From Enoplosus armatus (lineage: Eukaryota; Chordata; Actinopteri; Centrarchiformes; Enoplosidae): DNA of 64,000 nt. The notes beneath the pieces were generated by a model. The model did no database searches. It had not been told where the DNA came from and saw only the letters and a program-made list of their open reading frames with translations. A program made the position numbers and the translations under genes. This document shows positions 23,499 through 36,900 of this stretch, piece after piece. Positions within the stretch are counted from its first letter, which is position 1, and every line of letters begins with the position of its first letter. The stretch is taken from positions 10,671,694 to 10,735,693 of the forward strand of contig NC_092200.1 of NCBI RefSeq assembly GCF_043641665.1, in the 5' to 3' direction.

Positions 23499-26400
23499 CT
23501 GTGAAGGCAAGCAAAAAACATTTAAGTGACATCACCTTTAGAATAACAAGAAGTTGCATTTGCGTCCTCCAACCATTAAGAAACGATTGAAAACACTCAC
23601 CATGATACCACCATTTTGTCTTCTTTGGATTTTTGTTACACGTTCTTACATAAAAGGAGTTATCAGGCGGTCGTCTCTGCAGAAAAAGAAACAGACATTT
23701 AGATGTAACATTTAACAAGCAGATAATTTACATGAACATGAACATGAATCCCTATATTTGTCCTCCCCAGGCATCATTACAGGTTCCCTACCTTTTCTTT
23801 GCAGCTGGACAACATGCTGATAATGCTAAGACAAACTGATTGCACTGAGAGGGCTGGCGACCAATCTTCCGTTAGTATAGATAGACAGATGTGACCGTTA
23901 CTATACACATGAGGGTGGACAGGTATATTCTCTCCTGTGAACATTACCTGTGAAACAAAGAAACACAGATCAGCAGTTTGTGCAGTTTGTGTTGTAATAA
24001 TAGGCCTTTGAAGGTTAGCATTAGGGGAGTATTTGTTGGCAAAAAGATGACCTTAACAACCGTTTATACATATTTCACTGAATTGAGGGCATTTTAGTGG
24101 TCAAAGATACAACTTGGTAGAGTACTTGTCTGGTAAAAGTTGAGATTTTTTTCATTAATGACAGAAAATAATGAGACTTGCTGTATAAGCTCAGGCTTAG
24201 CCCTCTACAGCAACATGAGGCTCTGGGATTAGGACAGAGAGGCCGGGATGGGGTGAGGGGACGAGAGAATGGGAGACTAAGAGAGGAGACATGTTTTATT
24301 GAAAAAAAAAAAAGAAGTCATGTTCTATAAAAAGGAACGGAGGATATTAGCCAGTAAAAGGGTGCAAGAGTCAGGACTAAACAAGAAGATACAGAAAGTG
24401 TGATGAGGGGAGAGGAACTCAAGATTGAGGTGCTAAAGTAGAGAGAAGCGGGGAGTCAGAATGGGTAAAGAGGGTAATGAAGGGTAACAATGGGTTGAGG
24501 CAGTCTGGCACCAGACAGGGCCTCACAGGACAGTGCAGACTCCACATCATGGGGCTGGAGGGGGGGTGACAGGATGAGTGTTACAGATAGGAGCAGAAAG
24601 TAAAGATGGCACTATACTCAAAACATCAAGACAACTCCTCGCTGACAGAAAGTTAAAATATCTACTGAAACGTCTGATACACTCAAAGGTCAGAGGACTG
24701 AGCGTCGGCAGACAGGTACTGTAGATAGCCTACATGTTGCTTTCCTATCTCAATGTTGTATTACAGCTACTCTTGTACTACACCACTAGTATCCTGCTGT
24801 GTGCTGCTTTTGCCGATTTGTGTGCAACGGAAGATTCAATAAATATTTTCACTTTTGCAAGCCAAGGACCTGCTCATTTTCTCTCTGTTGTAACTCTTGG
24901 GCCTCTTTTTTTCAAAACTGTACACAAGTATACTCAGAGCAAAATCAATTTCAACTCATTTACACAGGCAAAATGGCAGTTTAGCCACCAAAACAGGGTG
25001 CTGATACTGGCTTTGATTGCATGCATTCACCATGTAAGGAAACTATATAGCCAATAGACAGGAATATACTCAAAACACAGCCCTAAAAGACAATATTAAA
25101 AATTGTAACCAAACACATTTGTAACAAATGTCATGTGGTGGACAACGCTGTGTGAAAATTTCACCAATATCAGCTGGTCAGCTTTATGCACAGTGTGGCA
25201 AACAAAATACATGTGGCATGTTTTGGCAGCAAATGTACAGTTCTTCCTGTGAACGTGTGACAGAAATAAGTACAAGAGCACCTCTATGACGGAGCACTAC
25301 AGAAGCAGAAGCTGTTAATGCAGATGTTATCAACAGACTTTGAGTAGGCCAATGGGCATACTGTTGTTGTTTTTTCATGACAATAATAGCATTCACTATG
25401 GGGGTAGGGTTCCACAATCCTGCACACAAACTATTACAATTACACATTTGTGCAATATAGATTTACCACTGAAACTCCTCACACAACCAATAATGCACTG
25501 CAGCAGTTAACACTGAAGTTCTGAAGAGGGGTCCAACAGAGGGCCTGACTGTCCTTCCTGTTTGAGAGTTTATCTAATTTTCTCTACACCGACTCATTCT
25601 CTATTTTTAGGTGACCGGGCACCTGATGAGTGAAACAAGATTGTTGAGTTAAACTAATCCTCTCAAACATGGCTTCAGTGGGAGCTCTGTGTCGGTGTCT
25701 CTGTCAGTGATTCCTGGCTCCAATGTTTCCAAGCCGAGATTCAAGCCACTAACAACTGCAGAGCCGATGTGTTTCATGTGATTATTGCAGGCATCCAGAC
25801 AGGATTGTTTCCACAGGTTTTCAGTGTTTGATTCTGTTTGGAAGAGGACACCTCTGTACACTGCACCTGCAAACCTGCAGTGTATGAATCTCTTTTGGTA
25901 ACCACTTTCATAATTAAGAACACACTCATGAAGAATGGATACTGGACATTTAGTCGGGAAAGCCACACCCAGCATCATGGTTGAAGCAGACAGGACTTTG
26001 TAGGTCCTCAAGACAAGATGGTAAATGCACTGCACTTACAGCACTTTCCAAGCTGAGAGACAAAGAGCCTCACAATTAACACATACAAACAAACACACAC
26101 TGATGGTTACAGAGCAACTTCTGCTTACCTGAGGTGAATCAAAAGGATATCGACTACTAAATTTGAAGAGCAGCTGAAATTTCTCTCCTTCATACAGTGT
26201 GCCAGGTGCTCCCTCCATGTCTACAATCCACCTAAAAGAAAGGCACAGTATTAAAATATATTTAACATTTCACTCAAACAAAAAGAGTAAAAAATTATAC
26301 CGATCACCCAACACTTAACCAAAACTCAGGAATTTTTTGTTGTTGGTTAAAAAAGGCTGTATCGAGTACAGTCACTCTGGAATTTAAATAACCAAAGCAT

Positions 26401-29400
26401 CCAAGAGTTTGAACAGACTAACTGTGAAATGGGTCATTTGATTTTCAATGTTGTTATGTATTTTCTGCACCCTACGACAACTTTAAGGCTGCTCTGTTGC
26501 AAAATAATGGAGGTAAGATAAGGGAGCGAGTAACACCAGAGTTATTAAATTCCTCCTGTCGAGTCATGATAACGGGTTAGCACTTCCTTTTACAACAAAC
26601 CTTATCTGTGCTTTGGGAAGAAATGGTTTTATACAATACAGCGTTTGTTGCAATCTATGGATTGCAACGTCAGTCTGTCGCTTGGTCTGCCCACCACTTT
26701 GGTCAAGACTGAAATATCTCAACAACTAGTGGATGGATTGCCATCAAAGATACAGGTACAAACATATTTGACTTTAAATTTAAATTTGTCCAATAATTTT
26801 GTTAATGACCAAATACCTGCAAAATTAATGACATTCTCATCAGCCTCAGCTGTACTTTGTGTTACCTGCTAATTAGAAAATTTAGCATATAACTCACTAA
26901 ACAAGATGGTGAACATGGTAGATGCCTATACCTCACAGAGCTGCAAGCATGGCTGTAGACTCTTGTTTACTAATAATTAATAACATGATCTCTGTTCTAT
27001 CTCATCATTCCGGAGTAAACTAGTTGGAAACATGTACAGAATGACTTGCATGGATTACATCTAATTACAATTAAATAAGGATCATACAAAATGTGTGCTG
27101 CCAATGCTGCAGTAAGTGTGTAATCAAAAAGCTTTTAGTCTGACTCATTCCAGTGGCATTCAATGTACAGCTGGGTTTTGACAGTGCTTTAGTAATAATG
27201 TGATACTCTATTGATTCACTGGACAAAATCTATTTTCGCTTCAGGGTCCGGGCTACAGAACTGTGCTGACAGAGCTGCGAGGGATTCAATGTCTTGCTCA
27301 GAATGGGAGATGATTGCAAACACAGGGGCTTGATCCTGGGTCTTTTGGATGAAGGACAGGCTAACTGCTCAATAGACTAGATGTTGCTTCACTGGCAAAA
27401 AAGTCCAGTGCAGAACATTTATGGGGATTGCCTGCTCACAGTAGAAACCTCTGAGGAGAAGAAAAAGGAGCACTGGTGGCAGCCTCACAATCTCTGGCCT
27501 ACTTTCTTCCAGGCAAGCAGTGCAGAAAGGACACTAAAGAGACTTGTGGCTGTTGTTCGGGTTTATGGCTTTGTGTCTCTTTCAAATCTAGCCTCGGGCA
27601 CATGATCGTTTTAGCCTACATGCACGATCAATCCTGTTTAAAACTTTGCCCTTAGAGAGTCCAATGGTCAAAGCGTCTGAAAGGAGCTCCATTTCTCTTC
27701 AGGAAGTAAAAGCTTAGAGGGAGGCAGCATCACTGTACATGATGCTGCGTTACACCTGATGCAACCCACACTGAACACAGGCAAGGACTCCAAGGACATT
27801 TTGCTCAAATTGCTCATATTCCCCATAGCCTGGTGATTATATGATCCAGTCAACAAAAATAACACTGAGCCATTTGTGAAAATGAGGAAAACTGAGCACA
27901 CATATGAGAGACTCTGCAGTGCTTTAAAGCAGCAGTTTCCTTGTTTGCAATGGCTGACTCATTACAGCATCAAGCTAGGCCATCTGCACTATCACACAGT
28001 GAACTGAAAGACATTGTAATCTAATGAGCTGCACTGAGAGACAAAGTGTACTATATAAACAAAAGCTATAAAACTAAAAACACATGTCACCTTATCACTG
28101 CCACACGCACAGCATTGTCACTAGGGAGTTTTTCCCCCTGTGTTTGTTTTAAAAAAAGGTTAGCTTCAATATCAAGCAGGAACAGAGTATTTGTATTTGC
28201 AAATCCATCCAATTCCTATGAAGGAAAACTAACCCAGGCTCAACAGACCTTTCAACGTCAGAGCTGATGTTGACAAATAGATGTTGCAATGACAAAAAGG
28301 CACACCCATACCCACCATCTCAAACCAGGAATGAACAGTGAACGCGGAAGCCAGCTGAACTGGTTCGGAGACTTGTCAGTCATGCAAAATACAAAACATT
28401 CATTCAGTCTGAGCATGTGATTGTTATCTAATGAGGCAGATGCCAATGCAATGGATTTTTCATTGTTACATTTTCTTAAGCTAGATACAAGCACTGTAAC
28501 ATGTATTGTTTCTTTAAAGACGGTAAAAGTGCCAAGCAGTGATGCTGGAAGACGGCCAGAAATTTGTCCATTTGAGTCCATTTACAGGATCACAACTCAG
28601 TTCATCTTTACTGCTTATCAGACACAATTTGACTCACTCAGATAGCATAATCACGGGTGTTTCAGGGAACACCAAGACACCCAGACAGGAAGGTCAGCTA
28701 AAGCAGCCTCTGTTCCTTGCTACCCTAGCCCAACTCCTGCATGCCAACTGTTACATATTTTATAAGGATGAATAGTGACACTGTGCATTAGAGACACTCT
28801 ACTGAGGGGCCAGAGCTGCCAGTCACTGGAATGACCCCGATTCCTCCTCACCAGTCGCTGCTGAGTCTTAACACCTCCTAGCACTGATATTGCAACAGTT
28901 ACCTTTAATGCATGTGAGGGTATGCTCACCATGCTCCTCTCTCATAGTGATGAAACATGACATTTTACAAAGCCCCATGAGATTTGTGTTTATTCATGGA
29001 TGCAATCCTTTTTCAATGACTAATGTACGTGTAGGGGATCATGTCCTAATGTTGACTGTTAAAAAACACACACAAATGAATCACATGCAATTAAAAAAAA
29101 CAAAAATACTTACTGTGTAATGGTGTTCTGCACACTTTTTTCGTTAAGAGTCATTCCGGGGGGTGGATCATTTTGCAGGGCTAATAATTCCTTTTGTAGC
29201 CTTTTCTGTAGGAAAGAACATGTTTGGGTTTTCTACCACACTCAAAAATGTTGAAATATAACGTTAGCATCACGGAATTATACAAACCATAGCAAAGAAA
29301 TAGAGGCAAATCAAATAAAAACAAATTAGCGTTTCGAAAATATTACCAACTAGTTCCTTCGTATTATTTAGAGATCCAGAATCAAACCACCGTAAAATAT

Positions 29401-30067
29401 CAATGCTGTTTGGATTTATTATTAAATGACGGCGCAAATACAGCTAACGTCCTGTAACGATGAGTGTAAATGCAGTTTAAGCAAGACTGACACGAATCTT
29501 TTACCGTGTGTTAGATAAAGGCAACCAGTTCATCAGTAGATAAATTTATGAAGTAGGCTTTATGGATTTTTAGATTTAATTCGATTCATAGCTATCTTAA
29601 GGAAGCGGTGCACCTGTTCAGCTCAAGAGGAAACTGGACAATCTGCGCACTGTCTCGTTAGCTAGCTAACATCAACGCCAGCCAAATAGCAGCTAGCACT
29701 TCATAAAAATATTAGACGGAATTTCAACCCATCACACTCCTTGGATTATCATCCATGTATTGCTGCGAAAAAAAATACATCGCCACTCATCAATATAAAT
29801 ATCCAGGAAGCTGGTTTCTATGCTAGCCTCGACTTGGTGCTGTTGATGATGATGGGCTAGTTGTATTGCTAGCAAAGACCTAGCGCTAACCCTGAACAGT
29901 TTAGGATCAATCTCGTCGCTTTTGCTTTAATGTCATCACTACTTCGAACATATACGTGTACCTTAATGAAGTGGTTAATAAACTACCAGGGAAGACCAGG
30001 CTGACGGTCAGGTAAATTATAAATATGCGTTCGCTGTCAATTGTATTCTTACCTGCATCGACGCCAT
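23485..30067 (-). CDS. ube2w: Ubiquitin-conjugating enzyme E2 W, complete in six exons
   Basis: UBE2W is an E2 that attaches ubiquitin to the alpha-amino group of substrate N-termini rather than to lysine (family knowledge). The six exons sum to 456 nt, giving 151 residues plus stop, the usual length. Exon peptides read [85 protein letters not shown] and [20 protein letters not shown], ending KWWYHDDTC. The catalytic cysteine is Cys91 in GHICLSIL. As in known UBE2W, HPH replaces the canonical HPN of other E2s, and the C-terminal tail is short and polar. All junctions are GT-AG and in phase. No damage seen. Transcription is rightmost-first from a CpG-containing promoter just above 30067. Confidence 0.98.
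23601..23676 (-). CDS. ube2w: ube2w coding exon 5
   Basis: The acceptor TCTGCAG/AGACGA and donor CATG/GTGAGTG bound 76 bp encoding [20 protein letters not shown] and KWWYH plus one base. The following intron is 102 nt, open and in frame (see findings). Confidence 0.97.
23792..23947 (-). CDS. ube2w: ube2w coding exon 4 (active site)
   Basis: The acceptor TTCACAG/GTAATG and donor GAAAAG/GTAGGG bound 156 bp (52 codons, phase 0). It carries [15 protein letters not shown] with the catalytic cysteine (residue 91), the [10 protein letters not shown] segment after it, and SCKEK at the end. Confidence 0.98.
26129..26231 (-). CDS. ube2w: ube2w coding exon 3
   Basis: The acceptor TTTTAG/GTGGATT and donor CCTCAG/GTAAGC bound 103 bp encoding [20 protein letters not shown], then [14 protein letters not shown], the central beta-sheet and the YPFDSP loop of the UBC fold. 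Confidence 0.97.
26630..26975 (+). repeat. Dispersed teleost repeat, family A, forward copy
   Basis: It contains AAATATCTCAACAACTAGTG, GGATGGATTGCCATCAAAGA, AATGACATTCTCATCAGCCT and GTACTTTGTGTTACCTGCTA, and ends GGCTGTAGACTCTTGT. I recognise these phrases from a repeat frequent in spiny-rayed fishes. Two reverse copies occur at about 2755-3010 and 61463-61800. Confidence 0.75.
27240..27400. repeat. Degenerate SINE-like sequence
   Basis: CTTGCTCAGAATGGG, GGGGCTTGATCCTGGGTCTT and ACAGGCTAACTGCTC recall a repeat seen often in fish DNA. A similar TTTGCTCAAGGGCACTTTGG lies near 20190. The match is weak. Confidence 0.35.
29114..29205 (-). CDS. ube2w: ube2w coding exon 2
   Basis: The acceptor CCTACAG/AAAAGG and donor ACACA/GTAAGT bound 92 bp encoding [20 protein letters not shown], then [10 protein letters not shown]: the N-terminal helix and first strand of the UBC fold. 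Confidence 0.97.
29206..30052. other. First ube2w intron
   Basis: An 847-bp intron after MASMQ. It is rich in GCTAGC/CTAGC-type words and has more CpG than the later introns, as often seen next to a promoter. No repeat recognised. Confidence 0.75.
30053..30067 (-). CDS. ube2w: ube2w coding exon 1 (MASMQ)
   Basis: ATG GCG TCG ATG CAG is followed by the donor GTAAGAATAC. Only 15 coding bases lie in this exon; the rest of it is 5' UTR to the right. Confidence 0.95.
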
Positions 30068-30260
30068 GATGGAAACCCCCCTGCATCAGCGCAGAGTGGA
30101 GGACTGTACGTCAGGGAGTCACGTGAGAGGAGAAGTTGTTTTGACAGAGGAAAACAATCCACTGATGCGCACCGTCACAGCCAAGAACCCGGTCACCCCT
30201 CACTCATTTTATGTCGTTAACGGAATATTTAGCAGCTTTACAACACAATTTCATAAAATA
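30068..30260 (-). promoter_or_regulatory. ube2w: ube2w promoter and 5' UTR region with CLEAR-like E-box
   Basis: Immediately upstream of the ube2w ATG. GTCACGTGAG lies at 30118-30127; its core CACGTG is a palindromic E-box bound by USF/MITF/TFEB-type factors. TACGTCA at 30107-30113 is a CRE-like half site. No TATA box was identified. Transcription start is not determined. Confidence 0.5.
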
Positions 30261-31739
30261 AAAAAATAAATGTTGTGTTAAAATCCATTGCGGTCACATG
30301 GGACATTAGGGAGGGTCAATGACCTCTGCTCAAGGAGGGCTGACATCCCTGATCAAGAGTTATACCGAATATTCTTTTTTTCATGTTTGTCTTTTAGTTA
30401 TTAAAATGTTATCACAATCGGGGAAATACTTAAGAAGTGAAATATTAAAAACACACTGATTAGCCATATTATCATGCAGTTAGATATTCATCACTATAAA
30501 TGGAGTAGTGCCTTTTATCATAGAATCTCCCAATACACTTGTGTGATAACATCGCCTTTCTCTGTCATCCAAGCTCCCTTTTATTTATTTTTATTAATTA
30601 AAAAATGGGTGTAATCTCCAAGAAGCATACATTTATAACTAGTTTAAAACCTCATATCTTTTCATTGACCTACATGAAAGCCAGATTGTCTAAGGCACAT
30701 GAAGTATATTCATTTATCTGTCAGCAAAGTTTTATTCAACTGAAGTGTAATTTGAGATTTCTGCAAAAAAAAACCTTTCACTCTGTAGCCATTGATAACT
30801 GAGATGTGACATGAGCTCCCACCTGATATGGTTGACCACAAGGAGGAACGTAATAAGTCAGATAATAGCTTAAAAGACTCACCACATTCACTACAAGCAT
30901 TACAGTATATCATGCAGTAACATGTGACCACATCGAAAATTTGCTGATATGTGAGTAAGGACATATATGCATGTTCAAAGCAACATTTATTCATAATCAT
31001 GAGATCATGTACATCAGCTTGTACTTCTCACTTTGCCACATTTGCTTGATCATAAAGCCATTTTTTCACTTTCTTTAGTGTCTAGAGTCTCTCTAGTTCT
31101 CTATAAATCAGAAAAGGTTACTTAAAATATCATGTGTTCATAGCTTTCTTCTGCAACATGTAACATATACCCCTCCATCAGCCCTAAATACTTAACTGTG
31201 GTTGAGTTCACAAGTGCATTATTGACTATCACGTCACCATCTTCAAAATCAAACTTTTTTGATTTTTTGATTTCTCTAGCTGACATATCAGTGGATCACA
31301 GGACCATCGCAGGCGTGTGTGACCATAAAAGGTCATGTAAAATTAGATTATTGTCAGTATCCCAGAATCCTTTTTCATCCAACATATGAAATTCTGTTTG
31401 GAAGATCCTGCACTAATTAACCTTAGAAATGATAAGCCACCACACTTGAAGTGTACCATATTCTTGTAACACAATTTCATTCTCACACCGAAAACAACCA
31501 CTATGGGTCTCCTTTTACGAACAATAAAGGGTATAATGACATACATTATTCACTTTGAAATATTTTGTAATATATGTATTCTAGTGTATACAATATCTCT
31601 GCAAACTGTTTTTTGTGGTCTTTCAAACATTTTGTAATGTTTTACTTGAGCTTGACCAAAATATACAATTAAAGAATGATGCAGGTTTTTCAAGTCAGAT
31701 GCACTTCATAAGGAACAAGGTAGCGACTGGCAACAAAGT
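30261..31739. other. Intergenic space between ube2w and eloc
   Basis: About 1.5 kb of AT-rich sequence between the ube2w promoter and the end of eloc. Nothing recognisable was seen. Confidence 0.7.
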
Positions 31740-32000
31740 GCTCACCAAACAGGTCTTTATTAAGCTGGAGAGGTGAGGAAAGATTTACGGGGCAGGGGCA
31801 CATTTATCACATTCTGGGGCAAGTGATGCAGCCTGCCCTATCCATTTATTACATTAAAATGAAATCCTTTAATACTAATAAAATTTTGACAGAAAGCCAA
31901 GTGCAAAAAAAAAAAGTTTCATATGATGTAAATGGCAAAACAATTTAAATATTCAAAAAAATCTAAAAATGTTTTCAGCTGCTACATTATCTCTGTAACT
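31740..32000 (-). other. eloc: eloc 3' UTR with polyadenylation signal
   Basis: The minus-strand AATAAA at 31761-31756 lies about 240 nt after the stop and is followed by a GU-rich stretch (TGTTTGGTG and TTTGTTG). A second AATAAA lies at 31850-31845 and may serve a shorter form. Confidence 0.65.
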
Positions 32001-33155
<1,155 letters not shown>

Positions 33156-33159
<4 letters not shown>

Positions 33160-33183
33160 TCTGTTCCGACGTTACTGTTTACC
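33156..33183 (-). CDS. eloc: eloc micro-exon carrying the start codon
   Basis: Acceptor CCCTGTCAG at 33184 and donor ATGG/GTGAGT at 33156 define a 28-nt exon. Its last four bases, 33159-33156, are ATG plus the first base of Asp2. Joined to AT-GGT-GAA in the next exon, it gives MDGEE. The acceptor is inferred, since the exon could extend further into the 5' direction. Confidence 0.75.
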
Positions 33184-33714
33184 CTGACAGGGAACATAGA
33201 AACATCTTATTTAGGACACCAAGACCCTCGAACATACAATTACGCTATGAAGTTGCCACTGGCTATATAAAGCTGTTATATAGTGTTGAATAATCACTCT
33301 TACGACAGGGTTTCCGTTAGCTAACGGTAGGCCTTACATCTTTTGTGAATTTGTGAAAATCACCGTGTCACATTATGATTAGCCAGATCAAACGAATAGC
33401 TAACCTACCAGTAATGTACCGCAATGTAACGTGTCTTTCGTCAATACGAATCCGAATAACTACAACTGTGATTTATCTACTCTAATCCACTTTAAAGTTG
33501 GATTAGTGGCCATGTCTTTCTCTATCCAAAAATGTTTTTTTAAGTGAGTTCGCAGCCGATGGCGTTAGCTAGCAAGCTAATGCCATGCCAAACGAACGAT
33601 AACGTTATAATTTCTTTTATCGATTGTTTAGTGTTTACAATTCATATCAGATAAACAGACAGAGACATACCAAAATACAACAGCATGTAGTCGAAACACA
33701 ACACAGTTTCTTAC
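33184..33714. other. eloc first intron
   Basis: A 531-bp intron between the 5' UTR exon and the start-codon micro-exon. It contains several GCTAGC-like words and AACGTTA, typical of sequence next to a fish promoter. No other feature seen. Confidence 0.6.
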
Positions 33715-33900
33715 CACTCTGTAGTCGAATGTGGAGTGGAGATTGCGTTTCAGCTAGCTAATGTTAGCCACCAGGCTGTTGATACACGGAACTAATTTGT
33801 AGGAACACCCGTCCGCGATAGATTTCTTCCGTAGAGGTTCATCGACAGAAAGAAACGGTCCCCTTTACTATATGTCCTGCTCAAATGTCTATTTGAAAAT
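33715..33900 (-). promoter_or_regulatory. eloc: eloc non-coding first exon and promoter region
   Basis: The donor AGAGTG/GTAAGA at 33715 ends a likely 5' UTR exon reaching to about 33790. The sequence beyond contains CpGs and CTTCCG-type ETS-like sites. No TATA box was recognised. The right-hand limit is approximate. Confidence 0.55.
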
Positions 33901-36900
33901 TTAAACTCAGTTAAATATTTTTGGCCCTCTTCAATTTTCTAATGAGACAAAACGTTTTTTTATAAAATAATATCTGTTGTAATCACAAAATGCACAGGTG
34001 AAAAAATAATGTTCATGGAAGAGGTTATTTCTGGATAATGAACATATACACCTCCGCTGTTCGATACAAATCGGTGTCACTGGATAATAAGTTCAGATTA
34101 GAGAGGGGAAATAAGGATATTAATTTTTGATTTTAATAAAGAGCTGAGATGACTTGTCAAATTTACACTGGTTTACAGGCCATCCGTGAGGAGATGAGAT
34201 TGTCCTTTGACGCCGATAGGGGGCGTCTGTGTTTCAGGTTACCCTCCATGACTGTCTCCACTGGCTGAGATGAGCGAGAGCAGGTGCTGATTGGACATGA
34301 CAGAGACATTTTGCAGGCCCATAAATCTGGATTCAAGAAAGAATGAGAGAGAGAGAGAGAAAGCATGCACTCTGCACTATCATAAACTTTGCAAAGTCCA
34401 GTGAGTAGAAGTCAATCACTTCAGAATGTTGTACATTATTTTGATTACAAAAGTATGGTGGGACAATTATAAGTATTCACTGGTGTTAATAGAGTTATAA
34501 CAAATCTAAAAGACCCACATTTTCTAAACTAGATCATTAGGTTTGTTGTTTGTATTAACAGCCAAACATTACAGCTCATAAAGTGTCTTCTAACAGGTAA
34601 AGTTGTGTCCGTCATAGATCAGAGACAGTTGAGAAGTGGGCACATACTGTAGTCACGGTCAGGTTCAGAATGTGACTTTGGCTCGATCCTGCCTGGAGCC
34701 CTTTCATGCAGGAAAAGTGATGACTGTTGAAATCTGAGGCCGCTAAATGGACGCAGAGTTATCTGAGCTGTGACACTAAGAGTAGACCACTGCGCCTGTA
34801 AATTGTGCCGTTTGACCCAGAGGTGGGATGCTCCTCATGGAAGACGCTAAGGAGTTCTAACATTTGTTTCCCCACTTATACTGTTGTTCATTTACACACA
34901 GATGTTAAGGATGCACAACTGACTCTCTTGGGGTTAACGGAGACCATTTTCCCAGGCTGCTCTGGTCAGTTTTACTTAATTGGCTGTGCTTATTACTACC
35001 ACAGATGTCAATGGTGACTTCTGCAGAGGTGACACCTGACCTGGTATTTGTCTTACAGTAATGCCAGGCTTAGCTATGCTGTCAGGTTTGTGTTCCAGAA
35101 AGTTCTAGTTGCGTCCTGCCTGTTGACTGCCTGTGTTGCCTGTTGACTCACACTCTCACACACGCACTTACACATACTCAACCAAAAACAATCACTGACC
35201 TTCCAGTCCCCCATTACACCATTAGTGCTTATGATCAGAGCAGACGGGTGGCGGCAGCGTCTTTGATGTCTCTCTGATACAACCCACCCCACTGCAGCTG
35301 CTCTCAGCTCTATTTTGGGGAGGCTGCTGTGGGACCTTACAACAGGGCTTCCTTAACACACACAAACACACAATATACGCAAACTCTCTTGTGATGCCAA
35401 GTGATATCATCCATCCCTTTAACACATCAACTACACACTCTCAGATCACACTGTCTTGCACACTCCCAGGCCCTTCTGGAAATGGCATGGGATGCAGTTA
35501 ACTTGCTAGAAAAGGCACTTGTCCATCTTTATGCTTGTTAGTCTAATTAAACATTGGTTTTTGTCTGACATCTTAGACAGCACGGTTTACATTCTTGAAG
35601 GCTAGCAAAGGTGCAGATACAATGATGTTCACTTGGTTCACACATGGCTTAAACATTTCCCCCCTTTTCCCCCACCAGCTTCAATACCACAGAGTCGGTC
35701 AAATGTCAATACACAGGATAATTTCTGAACAGTACAATAGCTTAGTTTCAGAGGCCCTGAATGAAACCAGGTCAGAAGTTTAGTCATGATAGGGAAAGAT
35801 GGGGGAGGAGTGTCTTTGGGCACTTCTTCTCTGAAAAGAGGGAAAAGGCTTGTCACAATGAATTTGAGGGTACTGTCCCTTTTGCCTGCAGCATGTCACG
35901 GTGCCCTGCAGTTCTCATGTTGGTCCTAATCTAATGAACCTTTGCTGGAGAGGAGCATCATTAACCCATCGGCATGTCACAAACAATAATGTCTCATTAG
36001 ATGAAAGGTGAAAAAATTATATGAAATGTAATAAATAATATATTTATTATATATGATATAATAATAAATTATATATAATATAATTAATGGTATTTATTTC
36101 AATACTATTAAGAGACACCAACAAAATCATATACCTATTTTGATGAAGAGCTTTTTTCTATTTTTCATCATGGAATTTCTTCAGGTAGCCTCATGAAGAA
36201 GAAGTTATAATGTGTCATAATGTGTTAGAAAGACATATTAGACTTTGGCTTTATTGCGTGATTTCAAGCTCAAATACACTGAAGCTTATCAGCTCTCGTT
36301 GCCACCACAACCACAACACCACATACAGTAATATCATTTGGTGATAGTTTGAACACTGACTCACACGGCACACATCTGTCATGTGCGATTCTTGGATGGA
36401 CATAACGTCTGGCAAATTGTTAAATCATTAAATTCTTCAGGAGTCTTATTACAAGCCGACGGTGGACATTAGCATCATAAATTTGCTCACACAATGACAA
36501 CTTAACAAAAAAAAGTGTGGTTGTCATGATTGCCGTTCTGTAATGTGATATTCTTGTACCCAAACAGTGGTGGAGTCTCTAAATCATGTGTTTCTTGGAT
36601 AAATAGATGCACAGGTAGCAAAGTTTTTTTTACAAAATAGACATGGACTCATAGACAAAATAGGCAAATGTATTTTATCAAAATATTTCTGAAAATTACA
36701 GCGACAGCAGCGAAAGTACAGAGTCAGAGACTCAATGCACTCTGAGTCACTGAAGCAACATTATTATGATCGTTGTTGACAGTGCACCCTGCAATACAAT
36801 AATGATTCAAAGCCACCAACTTATGCAACCATAAAGACAAAGTGGATTGCTCATAACCTAGTCACGAGCAGAGAATGATGCACAGGAGAAATAACATCTT

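Larger units (their letters stand above)
23948..29113. other. ube2w introns on either side of coding exon 3
   Basis: Intron 23948-26128 holds A-rich and purine-rich sequence and no recognisable gene. Intron 26232-29113 holds a clear dispersed repeat at about 26630-26975 and a degenerate SINE-like stretch at about 27240-27400. Minus-strand ORFs at 25649-26035 lack any family match. Confidence 0.7.

Noticed and set aside
25649..26035. 128-codon minus-strand ORF next to ube2w exon 3
   Set aside because: It is not part of ube2w, whose reading frame is fully accounted for, and it resembles no known protein.
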